This document shows positions 37,227 to 46,161 of a stretch of 64,000 nt of DNA, piece after piece; within the stretch, counting starts at the first letter, position 1, and each line of letters begins with the position of its first letter. The notes under the pieces were generated by a model, which saw only the letters and a program-made list of their open reading frames with translations, was not told where the DNA came from and did no database searches. Both the position numbers and the translations under genes were made by a program. The DNA is from Paludibacteraceae bacterium (GTDB taxonomy: Bacteria > Bacteroidota > Bacteroidia > Bacteroidales > Paludibacteraceae), in NCBI GenBank assembly GCA_017550335.1, contig JAFZPM010000030.1:1-64000 (forward strand), read 5' to 3'.

Positions 37227-38564
37227 TTATCTATTCAAAAGATTCCTCAACTCCACGTGAGCGTTCACCATATCCAACAAAGCGTTGATGTAGGTGTTCT
37301 GCGCATTCACCAACTCCGTACTGGAGGTAGTCAACTGCATACTTGAGATCGTGCCATATTTGAACTTCTCCGTGTTGCTCTTGAAGACACGCTGCATCAC
37401 ACCGATATTGTTGGATTGGATCTCGAAGTTCTCATAGGCAGAGGTAAGGTTATATCTCAACTGTCTCGCCTGGATGCCGAGTTGTTGCTCCGTGTCCTCC
37501 ATTTCGTTCCGAGCCTTCTCGTAGTCCAATTTCGCGCTCTTCACATCCGCCCAACGGCTGCCGGAAGAGAAGATAGGCACATTCAGCTTAAAGCCCACCG
37601 TATGCGGAGGAACCATGTTCATACCTTTGTCACCAGGGAAGGCCTTGCTGGAGTAGTTGTAGAAAAGAGATAAGTTCGGCACGTAGGCCATCTTACTCAA
37701 TGTGACCTGTTTGTCAGACAATTCCAAGCTCTTCCATTTCAGTAAATAATCAAAGTTCCGGGAAAGCGACAGATCCTCACCCATCAAGGAGAGGATGGTC
37801 TCAGGATTCACCACATCGTCCAAGGTCTGCGTCAGGACAATCTCCGCATCAGGGCTCGCACCCGTCATCAAACGGATCGTATTGTACAAGACCTCGATGC
37901 CGCGGCTAGTCTGGTTCAAGGCACTGTTCATGGAAGAGACCTGCACCGCGATCTGGTCCGCGTCGTTCTGCTCAGCGGCACCCGCCTTCACAGCGTTCAT
38001 GGTCATCTTATGCAGATTATCCAAGTTCTCAAGGTTCCGGGTAAGAAGTTCCCTCGTCTTCTCCAATGCGAGGATATTCACGTACGACTTCTCCACGTTC
38101 GCCGTGACGACCTGATCCGTTTTACCCGTTCCGATCTGTGAAAGTTCCTCGGCGATTTTGGAGACCTTCACGCCAACGATCTGCGAACCACTCACCGTAG
38201 CCGTCGCCGTGATACCGAATTCGAAATAAGCGGGATTAGAAATCGGGAATTCCATCTCGCCACTTTTCATCGTACTTTTCTTGTCAAAGAAATAATTATA
38301 TCCCACATTCCCGCTCACCTGTGGCAACATGCTGGCGATCGCCTTCCAACGGGCCGCCTCCGCCTTTTGCACGTCGTATGAAGCGTTCTTTATCGATCTG
38401 TTATGCGCCAACGCATACTTCTTCGCCTCGTCCAAGGTGAACGACAACTTGGAGTCGTCTTGGATGACAGCCGACGAATCCGAGGACTGCGCGAATGCGG
38501 GAACGCCCAACGTCAAAGCCACTGCCAACAGGCACTCAACTTTACCAAAATTTCTTTTCATCAT
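37227..38564 (-). CDS. TolC-family outer-membrane efflux channel
   Basis: 445 residues. A signal peptide (ending VPAFAQ) is followed by two outer-membrane efflux repeats, beginning FTLDEAKKYALAHNRSIKNA and later DLSLSRNFDYLLKWKSLELSDKQV. Long amphipathic helices match the channel tunnel. It forms the exit duct for the pump. It lies 32 nt after tetR in the same operon. The ATG one codon later is an equally good start. Confidence 0.92.
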   Translation of the reverse strand: MMKRNFGKVECLLAVALTLGVPAFAQSSDSSAVIQDDSKLSFTLDEAKKYALAHNRSIKNASYDVQKAEAARWKAIASMLPQVSGNVGYNYFFDKKSTMKSGEMEFPISNPAYFEFGITATATVSGSQIVGVKVSKIAEELSQIGTGKTDQVVTANVEKSYVNILALEKTRELLTRNLENLDNLHKMTMNAVKAGAAEQNDADQIAVQVSSMNSALNQTSRGIEVLYNTIRLMTGASPDAEIVLTQTLDDVVNPETILSLMGEDLSLSRNFDYLLKWKSLELSDKQVTLSKMAYVPNLSLFYNYSSKAFPGDKGMNMVPPHTVGFKLNVPIFSSGSRWADVKSAKLDYEKARNEMEDTEQQLGIQARQLRYNLTSAYENFEIQSNNIGVMQRVFKSNTEKFKYGTISSMQLTTSSTELVNAQNTYINALLDMVNAHVELRNLLNR

Positions 38565-38596
38565 ATCTATGTTACATTAACTCATTATTCATTCTA

Positions 38597-39214
38597 TCAA
38601 ACCTCCTCATAACCACCCAGAAGATTCTTAATGATAGACAACCCGCTCTCCGTCGCGACGCCACGGAAATAGATGTTGCTGAGGATACGGAACACCTCCG
38701 TCGCAGGCGTAAGGGTGAAATCGTATGCGTCAGGATCCTGTATGGATTTCATCATCTCATAATAGACCTCCGCCAAAACCACCGGTGAGAAAGAGCTGTT
38801 GATATGGCCTTCCCGCTGTGACTTCTCTATCAGTTCCTGGAAATTGGCGGTCATCGACTTCTTGTTCATCTTCACCTCCTTGACAAGGTCAGGAAACATC
38901 GCCTTGGCATCGGAGAAGAAATTCGAATTGATGGTTCTGAACATTGAGACATTGTACCGGAACATCTCCAACAAATAGGAGAATGTGTTCTCCGTCGTCT
39001 GGCGAATCTCCTCCCGTTTTTTGTCATAATCCTCCTTGAAACATGCGAGGCAGTCAGAAACCAACGCCTCCTTGTCGGCGAAATGCTCGTATATCGTTCG
39101 CTTAGAAACGGACAATGAGGTGGCGATCTTATCCATCGTCACCGATTTAATTCCTTGTGCCTGAAATAATTTCAACGCACCACATATAATCTTGTCCCGG
39201 TTTTCCGTGTTCAT
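38597..39214 (-). CDS. TetR/AcrR-family regulator of the efflux operon
   Basis: 205 residues from ATG 39214 (MNTENRDKIIC); the frame extends four residues further upstream without support. The N-terminal helix-turn-helix is SVTMDKIATSLSVSKRTIYEHFADKEALV, the classic TetR pattern. The C-terminal ligand domain is all helical. As first gene of the operon it probably represses its own promoter until an efflux substrate binds. Confidence 0.92.
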   Translation of the reverse strand: MNTENRDKIICGALKLFQAQGIKSVTMDKIATSLSVSKRTIYEHFADKEALVSDCLACFKEDYDKKREEIRQTTENTFSYLLEMFRYNVSMFRTINSNFFSDAKAMFPDLVKEVKMNKKSMTANFQELIEKSQREGHINSSFSPVVLAEVYYEMMKSIQDPDAYDFTLTPATEVFRILSNIYFRGVATESGLSIIKNLLGGYEEV

Positions 39215-39276
39215 AATTAACAACATTTCTGGTAGGGCGCTTCACGCCTCGCATCAACGCTCTCAATATTCCGGCA

Positions 39277-39284
39277 CAAAATTA
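39277..39284 (-). promoter_or_regulatory. -7 box of the efflux operon
   Basis: Minus-strand TAATTTTG fits TAnnTTTG, 63 nt before the tetR start. The flanking 39290-39345 is very AT-rich with short inverted repeats and is the likely place for a TetR operator. Confidence 0.5.
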
Positions 39285-39442
39285 GTCGAAAACTTTTTAA
39301 ACGAAAATAGTTTTTTGGGTTTTTATATTATTTAACATATTTTTTAACACATGATACGATGCGGCACGCAGGGCGACACTTTTCACAAATTCATCTTTTC
39401 ATCGTACCCAACACAGCCCATAACGAGTCAACAGTATAATTT

Positions 39443-39901
39443 TTATAGATCCTCATGCTTCTCCGCCCATATCCTAGCGGCGGAAGCCACGATCTCCACG
39501 CAAGGACGCTTTGCGTAATAAGCGGCGGTGCGAGCCTCCGGTTGCGGGGTCTCCTTCAGGTTCTTGTCCAGTCCGAGCAGATCACGGCACTTCAGGAAGC
39601 CATTGGCCTGCTTGAAATCCTCCGCCAACTCCTGGACGATACGGTAGTTCTCCCCCTTCGCATCCGCATTCTTAGGGTCGGTCGAACCATACTTCAGTCC
39701 GGCCAAAAGGAAGATGCCGCAAGCCGCACCGCAAGTCTCGCGCATACGACCGATACCGCCACCGAAAGAGGCGGACACCTTCAATGCCTGCTCCTCCGTC
39801 AATCCATACAGATCGGCGAAAGCGGCCACCACAGACTGAGAACAATTGAAACCACTCTTAAAAAGCTCCTTCGCACGCGCGATTCTTTCTTCCTTATCCA
39901 T
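39443..39901 (-). CDS. C_GCAxxG_C_C family protein
   Basis: 152 residues of the C_GCAxxG_C_C family (PF09719), small proteins with conserved Cys thought to be redox or metal related. Signatures: FNCSQSVVAAFADLYG, SFGGGIGRMRETCGAACG, and the later CRDLLG and RPCVEIV Cys. It is monocistronic. The gap to the tRNA (39902-40160) shows no gene or clear promoter. Confidence 0.9.
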   Translation of the reverse strand: MDKEERIARAKELFKSGFNCSQSVVAAFADLYGLTEEQALKVSASFGGGIGRMRETCGAACGIFLLAGLKYGSTDPKNADAKGENYRIVQELAEDFKQANGFLKCRDLLGLDKNLKETPQPEARTAAYYAKRPCVEIVASAARIWAEKHEDL

Positions 39902-40160
39902 ATTCCTTTTATTTTATATAAAATCCGACATTAAAACCTAGGGGAAACCCTTTCCGGCGCTTATCTCTCCCGTCCATCGACACCCTAAAAAACGCTTCGG
40001 AAATCGGTGAAAATCAATCATCAAGAAAAATTTCGCCAAAATATTTTTTCATCGAAATACATCAAAAAGATACGCCCCAGTAAGGTTGTGGAAAAACTCC
40101 ACAGAGAGAAAAACATCGAGAGAAGACGGAATCATAAACATCTATCTCTCAATACATTAC

Positions 40161-40187
40161 GAAAAAAGGAGAAACCATGTTTCTCCT
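40161..40187 (-). terminator. Terminator of the tRNA gene
   Basis: Minus strand AGGAGAAA pairs with TTTCTCCT around a 5-nt loop, followed by a T run, 7 nt past the tRNA 3' end. Confidence 0.88.
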
Positions 40188-40193
40188 CGTCTG

Positions 40194-40268
40194 TGGACCC
40201 AACAGGGCTTGAACCTGTGACCCCCTGATTATGAGTCAGGTGCTACTAACCAACTGAGCTATGGGTCC
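40194..40268 (-). tRNA. tRNA-Met (CAT)
   Basis: 75-nt cloverleaf on the minus strand. The acceptor stem is GGACCCA/TGGGTCC with discriminator A; D-arm GCTC/GAGC-type; anticodon stem CTGA(C)/(A)TCAG with loop CTCATAA, giving CAT; the T-arm contains GGTTCAAGCC. No CCA is encoded. An elongator Met tRNA is most likely. A lysidine-modified Ile (CAT) tRNA is the alternative with the same anticodon. Confidence 0.93.
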
Positions 40269-40271
40269 TGC

Positions 40272-40300
40272 TTGCAATTAACCAAAAATTGTTACCTTTG
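40272..40300 (+). promoter_or_regulatory. Promoter of ribF
   Basis: TTG (272-274), 18 nt, TACCTTTG (293-300). It starts only four bases from the divergent tRNA gene, so the two promoters overlap. Confidence 0.7.
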
Positions 40301-40367
40301 CAAAACGAAGGCAAAAGTAGTATTTTGTCTCCAAAGTACAAAATATTCGAATAAAAAAAGAAGCAAG

Positions 40368-41294
40368 ATGGAATTGATAGAGGAGACGGGATTAGCAAGT
40401 AAGGAAGGGCTTGCGCTCACAATCGGATTCTTTGACGGAGTCCACCATGGACATCTGTTTTTAGCGAAGCAATTGGCCAAAGTAGCGAAAAGCGAAGGGC
40501 TAAAGTCTGCGATTCTGACCTTCTGGCCACATCCAAGGATCATCCTCCACGAGGCCTATCAGCCGAAATTGCTGAACACCCACGAGGAGAAGCTGGAATT
40601 GCTGAAGCAACTGCCTGTGGACTACTGCATCCAGATGGAATTCACCACGGAGGTCTCCAACCTCAGCGCCCACGACTTCATGGAGAAAGTGCTCAAGAAC
40701 CGTCTCAACGTGAAGCACCTCCTCATCGGATACGACCATCGCTTCGGAAAGAACAGGGAAGAAGGCTACGACGACTACTGCACATACGGGGAAGAACTCG
40801 GCATGAAGGTCACGAGAGCCGAACCTTACGAAGAGAACGATTTCACCATCAGCTCCTCCTTCATCCGCAACCTGCTTGGGGTAGGCGACATCGAGTTGGC
40901 CAACCGTTACCTCGGCTACAACTACAATATCTCGGGAACGGTCATCCACGGCAAGCAGAACGGCAGGAAACTGGGCTTCCCGACCGCCAACATCGAGCCG
41001 GAGATCGAGAACAAATGCATCCCTTGCTTCGGCGTCTTCGCCGTGAAGGTCACCGTGAGGGGTGAGACCCACAAGGGCGTGGCCTGCATCGGCACCCGAC
41101 CAACCTACGGGGGAGGTGAGGTATCCATCGAGGTCAACATATTCGACTTTGACGAAGACATCTACGGAGAGCGCATCAACATGCAGTTCCTCCACAAAAT
41201 ACGCGCACAGAACAAATTCTGCACGGAGGACGACCTACGCGCCGCCATCGGTGAAGACCGGATAAAGGCGGAGCAAATGATGGCGAACGAATAA
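40368..41294 (+). CDS. ribF: Bifunctional riboflavin kinase/FAD synthetase
   Basis: 308 residues from ATG 40368. The frame is open 32 codons upstream, but those cover the promoter. The N-terminal nucleotidyltransferase domain begins ALTIGFFDGVHHGHLFLAKQL and includes ISSSFIRNLLGVGD. The C-terminal flavokinase domain has GTVIHGKQNGRKLGFPTANIEP and VEVNIFDFDEDIYGERI. It converts riboflavin to FMN and FAD. Confidence 0.95.
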   Translation: MELIEETGLASKEGLALTIGFFDGVHHGHLFLAKQLAKVAKSEGLKSAILTFWPHPRIILHEAYQPKLLNTHEEKLELLKQLPVDYCIQMEFTTEVSNLSAHDFMEKVLKNRLNVKHLLIGYDHRFGKNREEGYDDYCTYGEELGMKVTRAEPYEENDFTISSSFIRNLLGVGDIELANRYLGYNYNISGTVIHGKQNGRKLGFPTANIEPEIENKCIPCFGVFAVKVTVRGETHKGVACIGTRPTYGGGEVSIEVNIFDFDEDIYGERINMQFLHKIRAQNKFCTEDDLRAAIGEDRIKAEQMMANE

Positions 41295-41364
41295 CCCGAC
41301 CATACAATAATCCGGGGGACACTCCGTTCCCCTCATAGAAGTATCATCAACAGAAAAGGAGATT

Positions 41365-42804
41365 ATGGTCGTCACTTTCATCGTACCGCCCGCATTGGAC
41401 GGGGAAATGCCCGCCGAGCGTACCGCCGGCTGCACACACCTCGTCTACCCGATGCCCAACATTTACGAGCTCATCGTCGCGGCCGTATTGGAAAGAGACG
41501 GGCACGACGTGCGGCGTGAGGACTTCGTGATGGAAGAGAAGGGCGAAAAAGAGCTGTCCGACTTCCTACGGAACGACCGCAGCGACATCTACGCTTTTTG
41601 GTGCGTGAACCTATCCCTAGAGACAGACCGGAGGTGCATCCAAATGATCAGGGAGAACCATCCCGACGCTTGGGTCATCACCATGGGTCCCGGCGTGACC
41701 TACTACACGGACAAACTGCTCTTGGACGACCATGTCATCATCGTCCGCGGAGAGCCCGAGCTGACGACCTCCGAGGCGGTGCGGACCATCGAACAAGGAG
41801 GCGACCTCTCGCAGGTGAATGGTCTCACGTGGCTGCAAGACGGCAAGGTGACGCACAACCCGACGCGCGAGTTGCTACGGGACCTGGACGAGTTGCCATT
41901 CCCCGCACGGCACTTCATCGAGCAATATACCTTCACCAACCCGAAGCTGAAGAAGCACCCCTACACGACGGTGCTCACCAGCCGCAACTGCCCTTTCCAT
42001 TGCATCTACTGCGTGCCTAGCTCGCTGACCTTCGCAAGGGAAATAGAGAACAAACGGGTGACGGGGAAGAAACCATTCATATCCTTCCGTTCCGTCGAGA
42101 ACGTCATCGAGGAGATCGAAATGCTCGTCAGCCAAGGCTACAAGGCCATCTGCTTCATCGACGACAACTTCATCACGACAGCCAAGCGGCTGCGCCCTAT
42201 CTGCGAATGTCTGAAGAAGCACCAACTCAGTTGGGGATGCCAAGCGCGCGTGGACGCCATCACGGAGGAAACAGCGCAACTCCTGGCGGAGGCCCAGTGC
42301 CAATTCGTCGACCTCGGCGTGGAAAGCTTCAACGACGATATCCTCCAATACATCAAGAAGGGGATCACCTCCCAACAGATTTACGAAGGCATTCAGCTCC
42401 TGAAGAAATACGATGTGCCGGTGAAACTGAACATCCTCATCGGCACGAGTCCGCTCGAGACGAAGAAGACCATCAAGGAGACGCTCAAGAAGGCCAAAGA
42501 ACTGAAGGTATCCCAAGTGATGTTCAACATCGTGGCGCCTTTCCCGGGCACCGAATTCTACGAACTGGCGAAACAAAACAACTGGATCAAGGGGGGAGAG
42601 TACGTCCCGACCGACGTGCAGCACAAATCCATCATCAACTACCCTAACCTATCCAGCGAGGAGATGGAGAAGATGTTGTTCTGGAACAACGTGAAGTTCT
42701 TCATCCGTCCATCCTTCATATTCAATCACATAAAGAAATTCAACTCCTGGTCGGACTTCCGCATCGCAGCCACCGCACTAAGGAGAAAATTATTCCACAA
42801 ATGA
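41365..42804 (+). CDS. B12-binding radical SAM protein
   Basis: 479 residues. The N-terminal half resembles a cobalamin-binding Rossmann domain (VYPMPNIYELIVAAVLERDGHDV; ITMGPGVTYY; VIIVRGEPE). The radical SAM cluster motif is NCPFHCIYC near residue 212-219. Downstream FIDDNFI, GVESFNDDIL and LNILIGTSPLET are typical of the family. Such enzymes often methylate or rearrange lipids, sugars or antibiotics. It is followed by a glycosyltransferase with ATGA overlap, so a cell-surface lipid or glycan substrate is a reasonable guess. Confidence 0.88.
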   Translation: MVVTFIVPPALDGEMPAERTAGCTHLVYPMPNIYELIVAAVLERDGHDVRREDFVMEEKGEKELSDFLRNDRSDIYAFWCVNLSLETDRRCIQMIRENHPDAWVITMGPGVTYYTDKLLLDDHVIIVRGEPELTTSEAVRTIEQGGDLSQVNGLTWLQDGKVTHNPTRELLRDLDELPFPARHFIEQYTFTNPKLKKHPYTTVLTSRNCPFHCIYCVPSSLTFAREIENKRVTGKKPFISFRSVENVIEEIEMLVSQGYKAICFIDDNFITTAKRLRPICECLKKHQLSWGCQARVDAITEETAQLLAEAQCQFVDLGVESFNDDILQYIKKGITSQQIYEGIQLLKKYDVPVKLNILIGTSPLETKKTIKETLKKAKELKVSQVMFNIVAPFPGTEFYELAKQNNWIKGGEYVPTDVQHKSIINYPNLSSEEMEKMLFWNNVKFFIRPSFIFNHIKKFNSWSDFRIAATALRRKLFHK

Positions 42805-43601
42805 CCCAAAAATCACTCTCCGTCATACTCCTGACATGGAACTCGGAAAAAGATGTCGAGCCATGCATCGCATCCATACTGGAAGCCACGAAGGAGATCC
42901 AGACCGAAATCATCGTAGTGGACAACGGTTCGCAAGACAACACCCTCCAACTACTCGACTCATTCAAGGGAAGCATCACAATCCACCCTTTGCCGGAGAA
43001 TAAAGGGGTCGCACCCGCACGTAACATAGGGATGATGCTATCCCACAATGACGTCATCTGGATCCTGGACATCGACACCATCGTGAACAAAGAGGCGGCG
43101 GAAGGAATGTTCAACTATATCACGGAGCACGACGAGTGCGGACTCTGCGCCTGCAAACTGACCGACGTGAACGGAATACCCCAAGAGAGCTGCAGAAAAC
43201 TCCCTTGGCCGAAATACAAACTGATGAACATCCTCGCGACAAGGAAATTCCTACCCAAAGGGCTCGGGGAATGGATCAACGAGAAAAACGAGCAACAATT
43301 CTACCACAAGGAATTGTCGATGGAATCGCCCTTTTCCGTGGAATACACCATCGGGGCTTGCCAGATGTTCAGAAGGGAAATCCTCGATGAAATCGGCTAT
43401 TTGGACGAAAAGATATTCTACGGGCCGGAAGATGCGGACTTCTGCCAAAGAATCGCACGGGTCGGAAAAGAAATCACCATCCTACCCCAGTTCCGGATCA
43501 TCCATCATTACAACCGAGCATCCCAAAAGAAGCTCCTCTCCGCGGCGACCTACAAACACGTCAAAGGTTTGATCCATTATTACGTCAAACAGATAGGATA
43601 A
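42801..43601 (+). CDS. Family 2 glycosyltransferase
   Basis: 266 residues. GT-A fold with SVILLTWNSEKDVEPCIASI, VVDNGSQDN and the DxD-like LDIDTIV (about 92-98); later GACQMFRREILDEIGYLDEKIFYGPEDADFC is typical of rhamnosyl-type GT2. It transfers a sugar from a nucleotide donor, presumably in surface polysaccharide or glycolipid synthesis. Co-translated with the radical SAM gene. Confidence 0.9.
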   Translation: MTQKSLSVILLTWNSEKDVEPCIASILEATKEIQTEIIVVDNGSQDNTLQLLDSFKGSITIHPLPENKGVAPARNIGMMLSHNDVIWILDIDTIVNKEAAEGMFNYITEHDECGLCACKLTDVNGIPQESCRKLPWPKYKLMNILATRKFLPKGLGEWINEKNEQQFYHKELSMESPFSVEYTIGACQMFRREILDEIGYLDEKIFYGPEDADFCQRIARVGKEITILPQFRIIHHYNRASQKKLLSAATYKHVKGLIHYYVKQIG

Positions 43602-43762
43602 TCCAAAAATTCACCCATTCCGCCACAAAAAGTGAGTTGACATACCCCGAGGAACCCAAGGAAATTGGGGCATTCAATCGCCTATAAGCCAACAACATAG
43701 ATGAAACTTTATATATAACAGAAAAATTGAATAATAATAATAAATGAATTTCAGTGGATTTT

Positions 43763-43807
43763 TTCCACAAGAATATTTGCACAGTCTGTGGAATTATTCT
43801 ACATTTG
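43763..43807 (+). promoter_or_regulatory. Promoter with overlapping inverted repeat, candidate sRNA A
   Basis: TTTG (776-779), 20 nt, TACATTTG (800-807). An inverted repeat TTCCACA (763-769) / TGTGGAA (787-793) straddles the -33 element, the usual place for a repressor operator. Confidence 0.6.
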
Positions 43808-43813
43808 CAACGT

Positions 43814-43975
43814 GTTAAGGGAATAAATGATTTGGGGAAAAGTATAATGGTTTTCAAACACAAAAGCAAATAACAAAAAAGACTTCAATATTCAATCATA
43901 TACACATCATATACATAAGATTATAAAAGTTAATAGTAGAGTTCCATTCGTCGTGAGATGAGTGGAATTTTTTTT
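43814..43975 (+). ncRNA. Candidate small RNA A (~160 nt)
   Basis: It is bounded by the promoter ending at 43807 and a terminator: TTCCATTC (942-949) with GAGTGGAA (960-967), then T-run 968-975. No frame exceeds a handful of codons (one is 8 codons, ATGGTTTTCAAACAC...). The body is AT-rich with little other structure. It could be a regulatory RNA or the transcript of a lost gene. Confidence 0.5.
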
Positions 43976-44254
43976 GCACTTAGGCAAGCGCCCCTCCCGC
44001 ATCAACGTATTGTCTTTCAATGAGGAAGCATACGAGAGTCATACGGTATGACACCCGATTCGCCGACAACGAGGAGCCGTCGCACACTTGGGGAGAGCAC
44101 AGCAACAGCATCTCCCATGGAACGTCCCCCACGTCAAGCCGTCTTTGAAGGAAACCGATTTCCCACCCCATACGGTTATGATTTATAATCAAATACAATA
44201 TTTAATAACAAGAAATAAGATTTCTACAGACACATGTATTTTACCATATGAAAA

Positions 44255-44371
44255 TTTGCAATTAAAATATTATTTAGTACCTTTGTGTTACTGATAGATA
44301 TTTAAATAACTTTAAGAAAAACCACGAAACGAATGCGACACGTTGGGAAACGAGTCGCATTCATTTTTTTT
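44255..44371 (+). ncRNA. Candidate small RNA B (~80 nt) with its promoter
   Basis: A perfect consensus promoter, TTTG (255-258), 19 nt, TACCTTTG (278-285), predicts a start near 44292. A 9-bp terminator GAATGCGAC (331-339) / GTCGCATTC (354-362) with T-run follows at once, giving a ~75-80-nt transcript. No coding capacity. The rest of 43976-44621 shows no gene or other clear element. Confidence 0.55.
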
Positions 44372-44621
44372 ATCCGTTCACATACACAGACGCCTAAGAA
44401 TTCCAAGGAGAGGACGGTGCGCAAACGGCCGGAAATAACCGGGACATCCACCTCCGAAACAGGGAATGAGAGCTAGCGGAAGGGTTTCGCGCATACAAGC
44501 AGACGCCACAGCCCTCCTTTTAAAAAGATTTCAAGCATTGTGAACGGAAAATATCGAAAATATATAGTATATTCGTAGTCCCATTTTAGGGAAGCAGGGA
44601 AAACAATATTCGAAACTGAAA

Positions 44622-45374
44622 ATGGCAAACATCTCAGCGGTCATCATCACTCGGAACGAAGAGAAGAAAATCGAACGTTGCATACGCTCAATTGGGGCGA
44701 TTGCCGACGAGACGATCGTTGTGGACTCCTTCTCCACCGATAGGACGGAGGAGATCTGCAGGGGATTGGGCTGCAAGTTCGTGCAGCACGAGTTCTCCGG
44801 CTACGGTCCGCAGAAACGTTTCGCCGTCAGTCTCGCCAGCCACGACTGGATCCTCAGTCTCGATGCGGACGAGGAGCTATCGCCCGAGCTCGCCGAAGCG
44901 ATTCTTGCGCTGAAGCAGGAGGGTCTCGGGGAAGCCACCACCGCCTACGCCCTGAAAAGGAGGAACTACTACTGCAAGAAACTGATCCGTTTCTACGAAG
45001 GAGGATATGAGAGCAAAGTACGCCTCTTCAACCGCACCCGCGCCAACTGGAGCGAAAAACTGGTGCACGAGGAGATCGACTGCCAGTCGCTCAACCGCAT
45101 CATACGCATCAACGGCGACCTGAAGCACCACACCTACGACAGTGTGGAACAACATGTCAAAAAAACGGAGGAGTACGGTAAATTGGGCGCCTTGGAGGTG
45201 AAGATGAGCGGCAAACGCTATAGCAAACCCGTCATCATACTCAAAGCCATCTACCGTTTCTTCATCAACTACATCATCAAGCTGGGATTCCTGGATGGCT
45301 ATTACGGCTTCAAACTATGCCAGATGGGTGCCTGGTATGTTTACCTAAAATACATGGGAGGAAGGGAGAAATGA
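44622..45374 (+). CDS. Family 2 glycosyltransferase (LPS core type)
   Basis: 250 residues. Starts SAVIITRNEEKKIERCIRSI with DETIVVDSFSTDRT and LSLDADEEL; like WaaE/KdtX-type core glucosyltransferases, which have the RNYYCKK...GGYESKVRLFNR segment and a C-terminal hydrophobic region. It overlaps the following kinase (ATGA), which supports LPS core assembly as the job. First gene of a four-gene operon. Confidence 0.9.
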   Translation: MANISAVIITRNEEKKIERCIRSIGAIADETIVVDSFSTDRTEEICRGLGCKFVQHEFSGYGPQKRFAVSLASHDWILSLDADEELSPELAEAILALKQEGLGEATTAYALKRRNYYCKKLIRFYEGGYESKVRLFNRTRANWSEKLVHEEIDCQSLNRIIRINGDLKHHTYDSVEQHVKKTEEYGKLGALEVKMSGKRYSKPVIILKAIYRFFINYIIKLGFLDGYYGFKLCQMGAWYVYLKYMGGREK

Positions 45375-46147
45375 AGCTTGTCCTCAACGACAAATACGCT
45401 CACTTACGAACCTTCATCGAGAGTCTGCCCGACATCTTCGACGAGGAGGGCGAATCGATCTTCCTGGCAAGGAACGAAATCAAATTATACGAGGTGGAGG
45501 GCCTCACCCTGAACGTCAAATCATACAAGGTGCCGATTCTCATCAACCGCATCGCCTACACCTTTTTCAGACCATCCAAGGCCTCCCGCGCCTACGAGCA
45601 TGCGCTCACCCTCCTTTCGAAGGGGTTCCAGACGCCGGATCCCGTCGCCTACATCGAGACGAAAAAGAACGGTCTGCTCCACAGAAGCTTCTTCATCAGC
45701 CTGCATACCCCCATGGACGGTCACATGAGGCTCTTCAACGACGAGGACAAGGATAATGTGGGGAAGGAGGATCTGATCAAGGCTTTCGCGGAATTCACCG
45801 CCCGACTTCACGAAGCGGACATCCTGCATTGCGATTATTCTCCGGGAAACATATTGCGCGAAAAAGTCGATGAAATGGGGAAAATATCTTATCATTTCTC
45901 CCTCGTGGACATCAACCGGATGCAGTTCCGCCCAGTCAGCGTCGAGATGGGCTGCAAGAACTTCAGTAGGATGCGCGGCAACGACGAGTTCTTCCGCCTA
46001 TGCGCCACCTACTATGCGAAGGAACGCGGAGCGGACGTGGAGCAATGCGTCGAGGCCTTCCTACGGCACAAATACGAGGACAGAGAGAAACGCACGCGCA
46101 AAGAGAAATTCAAGAAGTTCACCCGAAAGATCTTCAACCGCAAATAA
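45371..46147 (+). CDS. LPS kinase-like (Kdo/WaaP family) protein
   Basis: 258 residues from ATG 45371, overlapping the previous stop; the frame is open 18 codons upstream but those lie inside the glycosyltransferase. It has protein-kinase-like motifs: HCDYSPGNIL (catalytic Asp and Asn) and LVDINRM (metal-binding Asp). WaaP/KdkA relatives phosphorylate core heptose or Kdo. The substrate here is unknown but the coupling to a core-type glycosyltransferase fits. It lies 14 nt before sbcD. Confidence 0.85.
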   Translation: MKLVLNDKYAHLRTFIESLPDIFDEEGESIFLARNEIKLYEVEGLTLNVKSYKVPILINRIAYTFFRPSKASRAYEHALTLLSKGFQTPDPVAYIETKKNGLLHRSFFISLHTPMDGHMRLFNDEDKDNVGKEDLIKAFAEFTARLHEADILHCDYSPGNILREKVDEMGKISYHFSLVDINRMQFRPVSVEMGCKNFSRMRGNDEFFRLCATYYAKERGADVEQCVEAFLRHKYEDREKRTRKEKFKKFTRKIFNRK

Positions 46148-46161
46148 GAGGCGCAACCCGC

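Noticed and set aside
43980-44198. 72-codon minus-strand frame in the small-RNA gap
   Set aside because: No family resemblance and no promoter or terminator in its favour.
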